Source: a virus
IMG/VR virus record: IMGVR_UViG_3300042868_006287
Coordinates: 1 to 25,861 of that record
Reading direction: 5' to 3' (one strand)
DNA length: 25,861 nt
Below the pieces are notes generated by a model. It saw nothing but the letters and a program-made list of their open reading frames with translations, made no database searches and was not told the origin of the DNA. The position numbers and the translations under genes were made by a program. Positions 13,897-19,854 of the stretch are shown here, piece by piece (positions within the stretch are counted from its first letter, which is position 1; every line of letters starts with the position of its first letter).

Positions 13897-15993
13897 TTAC
13901 CGCCTCCCATCAGCTCTGATATCAATTCTAGGAGCGCCAAGCTGCCACTGTGTATTTAATTGATTTGAGTCAATCTTAAATATCATCTGCCGCCCGCGCA
14001 TGCGCGTGAATATTTGACCCGTAAACTCTTCGGTTATAACGTAGGTACTGCCCTTGAGGACAGAAGCTGACGCGTTGCTGGTAGTGCCCGAACCAGAGTT
14101 GGACAATCCAAACAAAGTCATGGTAACCGCAGGAACAGCACCTGCAGGGGAATTTGTAGAATCTCCAAACGTCAGATCAGGCAACACGCGCCACACAAAT
14201 GCAAAATTGTGCCCATCACCTATGTCCAGTTCCGAGGAAGAAATGTAAGCATTAAGTGCAAGGCTTGTAGCTGTTTCATTATCATTTAAACCGTTCTCAT
14301 GCTCAACAATATTACGTGTGTATGTTGCAGCCAAAGGATAGTCACGCAGACCTGAATCAAGCCACGCTGACCGTGCCATCGTGCCGTAATACCAGATTTT
14401 TTCTACATAGTTATAGATGACGTAGCGGTCAACAGCTGTGCTGTTTTTTGAACAATAGAACCACCATATCTCATTAAAACCTTCATTGACCCCAGCAAAG
14501 ACTTGCAGATTTTGCTCTTTATTAATGTCTGTAAAAATAAACCGACGCAGATCACAGTTGAGTGTTTGCACACGGCCGTCATAAGTGTAAAACTTATCTA
14601 TCCCCATCCAGTACACAACACCGGAGGCTACAGCTACCGCATTGGGCCCATAAATAGAAATGCCATCACCAAGAAGCTGAGATCCCCAAACAAAAGGAGG
14701 ACCTAGATACTGCAAAGAATACAAAGCTGAATCGGTAAACACAACAATCTCTTGCCGCGTCTGTGCTGTGGTAATAATTTCAGAGCCATTGGATAAACGC
14801 AAACTTCCCGCTTGGTTGGTAGCGGTGGGTGTCCAATTAAAAGGATCCTCTTGCCCGCACCAACGGATTAACATTGGATCTAATGTTGCACTGCCGTAAT
14901 CATTTACGCCAAATGTTAAAATAAAACGAGAGGTGTCTGAAACAATTAAACTGTTTAGTGTTGTTGGCACGTCCACAATTAAAGACACAGAGCCTGTGCC
15001 TGAACTAGCCGTATTGACTACTGCGCCAGTGCCATCAAGCAATTTAAATGTTAAGCCGTTTACCTCAAACACATAGTACGTAGTAGCCGCAGACACGCCT
15101 ATTGGCAAAGAACCGCCAGAAAACTGCAAAGCCGCGCCCTCCGTGTATACAACAGTTGAGGTTACAAGGGTAGGTGAAGCGTTAGTAAAGGTTACCGTGC
15201 CGCCAAGAGAGTTAAGAAGCACACCACGGGTTGTTAATGTAGGTGCCTCCCAATAATACAAACCCCCACCGCGAGGATTAAATACTAAATCTTCACCAAA
15301 GTTTTGCTGGCTCCACAAACGTAAAGCACCAAAGACTGTAGCAACAGGAGCGCCATTACCCCAAGTACCAAGACCCCACGCACCCGCACCCCAGCCTGTT
15401 AATACTTGTTGAATTTCTGGGCCAACATTTATTTCATAAGCTGCAACAACCGAATTGCCTCCTCCGGCTGCAGTAGCATCCGTTGCGTTGGCTGTAGCCG
15501 TAGCCGTAAATGTATAAGTGTTAGCGTCAACAACGTTTAAAATTTGATAGTTTGCGTTAAGAACAGCCGCCGTTATATTGCCGCCCAAACCAGTTGCACC
15601 ACTAAAAGTTACAAAATCATTTGTATTAGCACCGTGAGAAGTGTCAGTAACTGTGATAACAGCAGAACCGTTTGTAGCTACAAAAGGGTTGTTATTAATT
15701 GTGCTAGTAACCCGGAGGGGTGTGATGTCGTAATAAGCGCCGCCGTTTTCTAAATAAAACTTAAGGTTTGTACCAACACCAATGATGTTTTTACTATTAA
15801 GTAAGACCCAGTTCCACAAAGACCGGCATACACCTAAAAAAGTATTGGTAGAAATGCGTTCCCAACCGCCAATTACTTCGGGATTACCCTGACGAAAGCG
15901 AACCTTGTCGGCTTCGTACCAACCGCCTTCCGTGGTGTATCGCGTGTTCTCTTTATTCACGCCCGGCTTGAACAGGATTTTTTGTAATGGCAT
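13897..15993 (-). CDS. Large phage tail nozzle/hub-like structural protein
   Basis: I start this 698-residue protein at ATG 15993 (MPLQKILFKPGVNKENTRYT), where AGGA from the upstream TAGGA stop lies six bases away; a TTG at 15999 extends the frame by two residues. The opening, continuing EGGWYEADKVRFRQGNPEVIGGW, is highly conserved in podovirus-like environmental phages. The body is beta-rich, with Ser/Thr/Gly insertions near residues 100-190 and 275-340, and segments like ALYSLQYLGPPFVWGSQLLG and VYWMGIDKFYTYDGRVQTL that resemble beta-propeller blades. That architecture, with size and position, suggests the nozzle or hub of a short tail, comparable in role to T7 gp12 or P22 gp10; I cannot confirm homology. 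Near residues 199-213 it carries a Trp-Gly cassette also seen in the repeat fibre. Confidence 0.75.
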   Translation of the reverse strand: MPLQKILFKPGVNKENTRYTTEGGWYEADKVRFRQGNPEVIGGWERISTNTFLGVCRSLWNWVLLNSKNIIGVGTNLKFYLENGGAYYDITPLRVTSTINNNPFVATNGSAVITVTDTSHGANTNDFVTFSGATGLGGNITAAVLNANYQILNVVDANTYTFTATATANATDATAAGGGNSVVAAYEINVGPEIQQVLTGWGAGAWGLGTWGNGAPVATVFGALRLWSQQNFGEDLVFNPRGGGLYYWEAPTLTTRGVLLNSLGGTVTFTNASPTLVTSTVVYTEGAALQFSGGSLPIGVSAATTYYVFEVNGLTFKLLDGTGAVVNTASSGTGSVSLIVDVPTTLNSLIVSDTSRFILTFGVNDYGSATLDPMLIRWCGQEDPFNWTPTATNQAGSLRLSNGSEIITTAQTRQEIVVFTDSALYSLQYLGPPFVWGSQLLGDGISIYGPNAVAVASGVVYWMGIDKFYTYDGRVQTLNCDLRRFIFTDINKEQNLQVFAGVNEGFNEIWWFYCSKNSTAVDRYVIYNYVEKIWYYGTMARSAWLDSGLRDYPLAATYTRNIVEHENGLNDNETATSLALNAYISSSELDIGDGHNFAFVWRVLPDLTFGDSTNSPAGAVPAVTMTLFGLSNSGSGTTSNASASVLKGSTYVITEEFTGQIFTRMRGRQMIFKIDSNQLNTQWQLGAPRIDIRADGRR
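15354..15396 (-). repeat. Trp-Gly cassette (GWGxxAWGxxxWG) in nozzle-like protein
   Basis: The coding sequence here gives GWGAGAWGLGTWGNG. The spacing GWGxxAWGxxxWG is identical to two blocks in the repeat fibre gene at 21297-22577. Sharing of this exact spacing between different virion proteins of one phage suggests a common module. Confidence 0.7.
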
Positions 15994-16001
15994 GGGCAAT
16001 C

Positions 16002-16478
16002 CTAGGAAAGAAACACGGCCCGTTCGTCAATGCGACGATTCTGTAGCCCTTTGAGAATTTTACCCCCCGCCATGCAATACTTCAAGAGTTCTTCTGCTGC
16101 ACCGGCCATATCACCACGAAGCACCTTTTGACGCAGGGTTGAACGCTGAAGAGTACCCAGCCCTACATTGAAAGAAAATGAAACCAGTGCGTCAAACTGT
16201 CCTTGATTAAGAGGCACAGGACAATAAGTAGCCACGCCTTTCTCAAAGCGAGCAAGGTCTGCCCTAAGTATTGCATCTACTTCCTCCATTGAGTGTTTAC
16301 GCATGGCCTCTGGCGGGGGCACAAAGGCGTCGCGCTGGTCTATCTTAAGTTTACCCTGCTCTGGAAACATTACATGCCCAACGCCAATCGTCCACAACTT
16401 TGCAGGGCATTTATACGGATTCTGCCTCACGCCCTCGTGATGACGGATCATGTAAAGGCACTTGGCTGAGATGTTCAT
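16002..16478 (-). CDS. T4-type lysozyme / endolysin (glycoside hydrolase family 24)
   Basis: The 158-residue product matches T4/P22-type lysozymes, which cut the beta-1,4 bond of peptidoglycan. The active-site pattern E-8-[D/C]-5-T is present as HEG with E15, then C24, then T30 (WTIGVGH, 29-35). Cysteine replaces the usual aspartate, as known in some family members. The later part has the expected LNQGQFDALVSFSFNVGLGT stretch and a C-terminal RRIDERAVFL motif close to the family's RRxxExxLw. There is no N-terminal signal peptide, so export depends on the holin. The ATG at 16478 overlaps the holin-like gene stop as ATGA. The stop TAG (16002-16004) supplies the ribosome site for the nozzle gene, so lysis and tail genes are on one transcript. 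Confidence 0.93.
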   Translation of the reverse strand: MNISAKCLYMIRHHEGVRQNPYKCPAKLWTIGVGHVMFPEQGKLKIDQRDAFVPPPEAMRKHSMEEVDAILRADLARFEKGVATYCPVPLNQGQFDALVSFSFNVGLGTLQRSTLRQKVLRGDMAGAAEELLKYCMAGGKILKGLQNRRIDERAVFLS

Positions 16479-16990
16479 TTGCCAAACGCCCGACCACCAA
16501 AGTGGAAAGCAATGATTGATGCAAACAACGCTTGGGTGTCAGAATCCCACAGCATCTCGGCCAGCTCAGTAAACGGTACGCCGTTGTTCCAACCATAGGC
16601 AAATAAGCCGATGTCAATAAACAACAACAGAAAGAAAAATCCGTATGTGATAACGGGACGAACAGAAGCGCGAAGGTTTTTCATCCACTCGCTAGTGCCT
16701 TCGTTTAAACTTGTGTCGTGGGCATAAATGGCTTGCATCTCAGCTTGTTGAGCTTGAACCAATGACTGCTTCTCCGCCGACTTCGTCTCTATTTCTAATT
16801 GTTGGGTATGGATATGCTCCACCCGTTCTTGAGCTTCAAAGCCCAATTTACGCATCTCCAACTCGCGTTGTATTTGCATCTGAGCCAACTCAAGTTCGTG
16901 CTTTTTGTCCTGACGATCTTGTAAGAAGTCGAGTATCTTTGGCAGACCGCCCATTAGGAAAGAAAGTAAGGTTGATAATAGAGTAAGCAT
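16475..16990 (-). CDS. Holin-like multi-TM membrane protein (GTA-type 3TM holin family)
   Basis: This 171-residue protein has a hydrophobic N-terminus (1-20), a long charged helix (25-90) rich in Glu/Gln/Lys, then two strong membrane segments near 112-133 (RPVITYGFFFLLLFIDIGLF) and 152-166 (TQALFASIIAFHFGGRAFGK region). The RPVITY...FFLLLFIDIG...DTQALFASIIAFxFGGR pattern fits the holin family with three transmembrane segments first described in gene-transfer agents. Its 4-base overlap with the lysozyme gene supports a role in making membrane lesions that release the enzyme. AAGGA six bases upstream of ATG 16990 is the ribosome site, and it overlaps the previous gene's stop (TAAGGA). I am confident of a holin-like role but less sure of the exact family. 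Confidence 0.8.
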   Translation of the reverse strand: MLTLLSTLLSFLMGGLPKILDFLQDRQDKKHELELAQMQIQRELEMRKLGFEAQERVEHIHTQQLEIETKSAEKQSLVQAQQAEMQAIYAHDTSLNEGTSEWMKNLRASVRPVITYGFFFLLLFIDIGLFAYGWNNGVPFTELAEMLWDSDTQALFASIIAFHFGGRAFGK

Positions 16991-16999
16991 TTGTTTTCC

Positions 17000-17725
17000 T
17001 TATTCGTCAGACATATCGGTTGAAGCCAAATTAATGCGGGTCTTTAAAGCGCTGATGTCTTCAGGCTTGTCTTTAAACCCAATAGCAATATACCCTGCAA
17101 ACTTACCGGGGTCAGGTGGGATTGAGCCACGGCACATAAACTTCACACCTTGTTTAACGCCCCACTCCCCCACTTTAGACGAAGGATTGAATTCTTCACA
17201 AAGAACTTCATTGTTCAGCATGGCCACCATTGCTGCATTTCGGTCTGCGCTTGCGTTAAACAACGAGGTAACTGTGCCTTCAATCTTCTTTTCCCGTGAG
17301 CCGTCAGCATTGATGGCCAGTACCGTGGTGCGTGAATTGATTGTAAGGTTGGCTTTGTGCACCAGCACAACTAAGCCGTCCACATCCTTCATTAAGCTCT
17401 TAGCAGGCTCAATCAAGTCCTCCTGCTTCACAAGCTGCGGCATATGGTCTTGATTCTGAATAGCCTGAAGGATGACCTGACGGCTGTCCCAAGCAAAATA
17501 GCCAGCAAAGGCTAAGAAGCTGAGAAGAATAACTGTGAGCAGTTTAAACGGGCTGTCCACCCACTTAATTAAGTCTGTGACGCGACCAATGACATCGGTC
17601 TTTGGTGCTTCTGTTGGTTTAGGTGCAGGGGTAGCTACTGCTTCCACCTTTGGCTTGGTAATCCTGCGTTTAACAGGTGCAACCTTAGCGGGAGCCTTGG
17701 CTGGGGGTTTCTTAGCTGTAACCAT
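17000..17725 (-). CDS. Single-TM protein with periplasmic domain in the lysis region
   Basis: Residues 1-45 are Lys/Pro/Ala-rich (KKPPAKAPAKVAPVKRRITK) and presumably cytoplasmic. One transmembrane helix lies near 60-78 (PFKLLTVILLSFLAFAGYFA), and the remaining 160 residues would be periplasmic. That part has two cysteines (C176 and C198) which could form a disulphide. It resembles neither a classical i-spanin (no periplasmic coiled coil) nor an enzyme I can recognise. The gene is directly upstream of the holin-like gene. Its start ATG (17725-17723) overlaps the stop of the preceding small gene by one base (TAATG). Position suggests a role in lysis or envelope interaction, but its function is unknown. 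Confidence 0.75.
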   Translation of the reverse strand: MVTAKKPPAKAPAKVAPVKRRITKPKVEAVATPAPKPTEAPKTDVIGRVTDLIKWVDSPFKLLTVILLSFLAFAGYFAWDSRQVILQAIQNQDHMPQLVKQEDLIEPAKSLMKDVDGLVVLVHKANLTINSRTTVLAINADGSREKKIEGTVTSLFNASADRNAAMVAMLNNEVLCEEFNPSSKVGEWGVKQGVKFMCRGSIPPDPGKFAGYIAIGFKDKPEDISALKTRINLASTDMSDE

Positions 17726-17964
17726 TATGCGTATCTATCAAAATGTTTTGTGCTGTTAAATATTTCCAACTCAATTGTGTTTTGTCGCGCCCGTTTGTTG
17801 TACAACTCAATCTCAAGTGCGTCAACTGCTTTCTCTATTTTGGCGGCTTCTAACGCCAGCTTGTATTCATACTCAAGTTTCTCGGCTCTTTTCTCGTGGG
17901 CTATGGCTCGTGCATCGTAGGGGCTGGGATGCACAAACGGATACCACTTGTGCAACTGAATCAT
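17725..17964 (-). CDS. Small coiled-coil protein of unknown function (79 aa)
   Basis: I start this protein at ATG 17964 (MIQLHKWYPFVHPSPYDARA), which overlaps the upstream stop as ATGA, with GGGAAAGGAA as a ribosome site. A longer frame to 18045 exists but would overlap the upstream gene much more and lacks a good site. From residue 20 on the protein is nearly all helix with heptad-like hydrophobic spacing (HEKRAEKLEYEYKLALEAAK), pointing to a coiled coil. There is no transmembrane segment or lipobox. It stops at TAA overlapping the next ATG. Coiled-coil proteins in lysis cassettes are sometimes spanin-related, but without an anchor I would not call it one. Confidence 0.75.
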   Translation of the reverse strand: MIQLHKWYPFVHPSPYDARAIAHEKRAEKLEYEYKLALEAAKIEKAVDALEIELYNKRARQNTIELEIFNSTKHFDRYA

Positions 17965-18245
17965 TTCCTTTCCCTCTCCGCCGCCCTTGCAAAATAATAC
18001 AAAAGTTTTCCACGAAGCTCTGCGCTGTCTGCCGTGCCTGCCCACATGGGCAAGTTATTCCAAATAGCCAGCAACTGAGCCGTTGAACAATTATCGCCGT
18101 TTGTCGTCAGCCACCTAGATAACTCCATGTGGCGCAAGGTGGGATCACCCAGCCAACTCAGCCCATAAAAATCCGAAACTGTGCATGGGGACTTAGCGCC
18201 TGCCCAAAAAACCAAACTGATGAGCAACAGCCAAAACCAGCGCAT
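17961..18245 (-). CDS. Small secreted (signal-peptide) protein in the lysis region
   Basis: This 94-residue protein starts MRWFWLLLISLVFWAGAKSP, a signal peptide with likely signal-peptidase I cleavage after AGA (residue 17). No lipobox cysteine is at the +1 position, so it is probably not a lipoprotein. The mature part (about 77 residues) has cysteines at 21 and 53 that could pair in the periplasm, and several tryptophans. I do not recognise the family. Next to the holin and lysozyme genes, it may act on the envelope, perhaps as an outer spanin-like, lysis-regulating or superinfection protein; these are guesses. The ribosome site is weak (TGAGA), consistent with coupling to the upstream gene 11 bases away. 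Stop TGA overlaps the next ATG. Confidence 0.7.
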   Translation of the reverse strand: MRWFWLLLISLVFWAGAKSPCTVSDFYGLSWLGDPTLRHMELSRWLTTNGDNCSTAQLLAIWNNLPMWAGTADSAELRGKLLYYFARAAERERK

Positions 18246-18256
18246 TCATGTCAATC

Positions 18257-18535
18257 TCAGCGTTTGTTTTCAGCAAACACATTCACAAAAACTGTACCGT
18301 CTTCCAACGCCTCAATCTCATGCCATTCATTTGCCGTTAAGTTAACTGGCTGCGTATCTTTTGTCATGGTAAGAGACTTGTTTTCTTTAGTCACCAGACA
18401 TGAACCAGCATGGCACATAGTTAAATGCGCGTAAGCGTGTTGATGCCGTGGAAGCCCTTCACCCTTATTGGCGTGAAACACATTTAGGACTGCCCCGTCA
18501 TATGTAACCATCGCTCTGGGGGCTACGGCGTTCAT
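18257..18535 (-). CDS. Small cupin-fold protein
   Basis: The 92-residue protein has cupin motif 1 as GLPRHQHAYAHLTMCHAG (residues 27-44). Histidines 31 and 33 are in the metal positions, and histidine 37 replaces the usual glutamate. A second metal histidine is likely H72 in NEWHEIEA. Cupins are small beta-barrels that bind metal or sugars or act as isomerases or dioxygenases. Phage versions usually have unknown roles; some are thought to help assemble or modify tail fibres. The gene is downstream of fibre genes and upstream of the lysis cassette. Its start (ATG 18535) overlaps the previous stop by four bases (ATGA), with a weak ribosome site, so it is probably translated by coupling. Confidence 0.75.
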   Translation of the reverse strand: MNAVAPRAMVTYDGAVLNVFHANKGEGLPRHQHAYAHLTMCHAGSCLVTKENKSLTMTKDTQPVNLTANEWHEIEALEDGTVFVNVFAENKR

Positions 18536-18825
18536 AGGTCTTGAGCGCCAGTCTGCGTTGGCTGGTCTGGTGGCAAAACAGGCTCTTCAGAGACAAGCAC
18601 GATCTGGCCGCTAGTTCCGGTTAGGGGTACAACCACTTGCATCTCAGCTTCCTCCCAAAGGCGCACAGGAGCAAAAGTCTTAATGACATCTTCAAGTTGC
18701 TCGCCTTCATAGGGCAAGCGTGCGCCAATGTGCATGGTCTGCCGACCTTCACTGGAGTAAACAACCTCCATACAACGGGCCTGCTCGTTGACGTTAATGA
18801 TCTGATATTTGTAAGTGATGTTCAT
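18532..18825 (-). CDS. Small phage protein following the fibre genes, unknown function
   Basis: The 97-residue protein begins MNITYKYQIINVNEQARCME. Its first 70 residues are beta-rich and include MHIGARLPYEGEQLEDVIKT, a conserved pattern I have seen in small proteins next to phage fibre genes. The last 25 residues are Pro/Thr/Gln-rich and probably disordered. There is no membrane segment. The position right after the polyglycine adhesin-like gene raises the possibility of a fibre assembly chaperone or cap, but nothing in the sequence proves it. AAAGGA five bases upstream of the ATG is also part of the preceding stop codon (TAAAGGA), a clear start. Confidence 0.8.
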   Translation of the reverse strand: MNITYKYQIINVNEQARCMEVVYSSEGRQTMHIGARLPYEGEQLEDVIKTFAPVRLWEEAEMQVVVPLTGTSGQIVLVSEEPVLPPDQPTQTGAQDL

Positions 18826-18834
18826 ACTTTTCCT

Positions 18835-19785
18835 TTACGAGATTGAACCAAGGCGAGTTCCAGTTGCCACATAAGTGATATTGCTGTTTCCAGTTATAGC
18901 GCCGCCGCCAGCGCCGCCAGCGCCGCCAGCGCCTGAAGAGGTATAGGAACCCGTTGCGTTAGCGCCGCTAGACCCCGACGAACCCCAAGTTGCCCCATTG
19001 CCGCCAGTTCCAGCCGTTCTTCCTGCGCCCGAGCCTCCAGCACCGCCACTGCCTGCCGCTGAATTGCTGCCGTTTCCGCCTACCGTCCCCTGATACATAG
19101 TCCATACAGTGCCGCCGTTGTCCAAACCTCCGCGAGCTCCCCCGATTGACGCAGTTGAGCCGGTTCGTCCACCGCCACCGCCACCGCCACCCCACAGCCC
19201 GTTGTTAATTGAAATTCCGCCGCCGCCGCCGCCGCCACCGCCGCCGCCGCCGCCAATCGTTCCGTTGTTTGTGACCGTAAGCGCAACCGACACAGAAAGC
19301 GCGAGGCCGCCGCCACTACCAACCCCACCGGCAGACGAGCCAGAAACGCCGGAGCAGGGATCAAAAAACGAACTTGAGCCCGTTGCACCCGCGCCGCCCA
19401 TACCAATAATGAAGCCGTTATTTACAAGCTCCACTCCGCCGGGGAACGAACCGTTCACAGTCAAACCCGGAGTGCCGGTGCTGTTACTGCTGACGTAGAC
19501 ACCCCCGCTGATCGTGGCAACGACCTTGCTCGACGCGTTCCAACCAGCATTAACAGCCAGAGTTCGCAAGTTGGCATTGGTCTGGTTGCTGCTGATCGTG
19601 AACGCAAACTGGTTGGACTTGCCACTTAAATTGGTAATGGCAATAGCCGCTGGGCTTGCACCGACACCAGCTAGGGTACGAACAGCGGAGTCATTTAAAG
19701 AAATTGTTGCCGTTGAAGATAAGCCCAACTCAGTATTGATCTGAGAGAACGACATCGAACTGCCGGGTACGACTGGAAGCGTCAT
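18835..19785 (-). CDS. Polyglycine-rich adhesin-like tail protein
   Basis: The N-terminal 55 residues (SMSFSQINTELGLSSTATIS, then LNDSAVRTLAGV) form a module typical of phage tail fibres and adhesins. The second half is dominated by glycine: 13 in a row at 178-190, eight more soon after, and many GGxGG and GAGG segments. Glycine-rich motifs of this kind form polyglycine type II helix bundles in adhesins such as gp38 of T-even-like Salmonella phage S16, which recognise host outer membrane proteins through loops between the glycine stretches. The C-terminus reads NSNITYVATGTRLGSIS. It is likely a host-recognition tip protein; homology to gp38 is by type only. AGGAG is five bases upstream of ATG 19785, overlapping the stop of the mini-ORF. 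Confidence 0.82.
   Translation of the reverse strand: MTLPVVPGSSMSFSQINTELGLSSTATISLNDSAVRTLAGVGASPAAIAITNLSGKSNQFAFTISSNQTNANLRTLAVNAGWNASSKVVATISGGVYVSSNSTGTPGLTVNGSFPGGVELVNNGFIIGMGGAGATGSSSFFDPCSGVSGSSAGGVGSGGGLALSVSVALTVTNNGTIGGGGGGGGGGGGGISINNGLWGGGGGGGGRTGSTASIGGARGGLDNGGTVWTMYQGTVGGNGSNSAAGSGGAGGSGAGRTAGTGGNGATWGSSGSSGANATGSYTSSGAGGAGGAGGGAITGNSNITYVATGTRLGSIS
19216..19254 (-). repeat. GCC-type trinucleotide run coding for 13 glycines
   Basis: Between 19216 and 19254 the plus strand is an almost pure (GCC)n run with one ACC. On the coding strand it is 13 consecutive glycine codons. A second shorter run at about 19170-19192 encodes eight more. Gain or loss of triplets would alter adhesin length without breaking the frame. 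Confidence 0.85.
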
Positions 19786-19794
19786 GTGTTCTCC

Positions 19795-19854
19795 TTACGG
19801 TGTGTCGTAGGCGGTGATAAGTTCGATCCAAAGGTCTGGGGAATAGGTGCTCAT
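19795..19854 (-). CDS. Candidate 19-codon mini-ORF between fibre genes
   Basis: On the minus strand ATG 19854-19852 overlaps the tail-fibre stop as ATGA. It is followed by 19 sense codons, giving MSTYSPDLWIELITAYDTP, and TAA at 19797-19795. That stop is part of TAAGGAG, the ribosome site of the next gene. A ribosome leaving the fibre gene could thus pass through the mini-ORF to the adhesin. The N-terminus MSTYxPDxW resembles the start of small phage proteins that are usually longer, so it could be a truncated remnant. This rests on recall and on the start/stop geometry only. Confidence 0.4.
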   Translation of the reverse strand: MSTYSPDLWIELITAYDTP

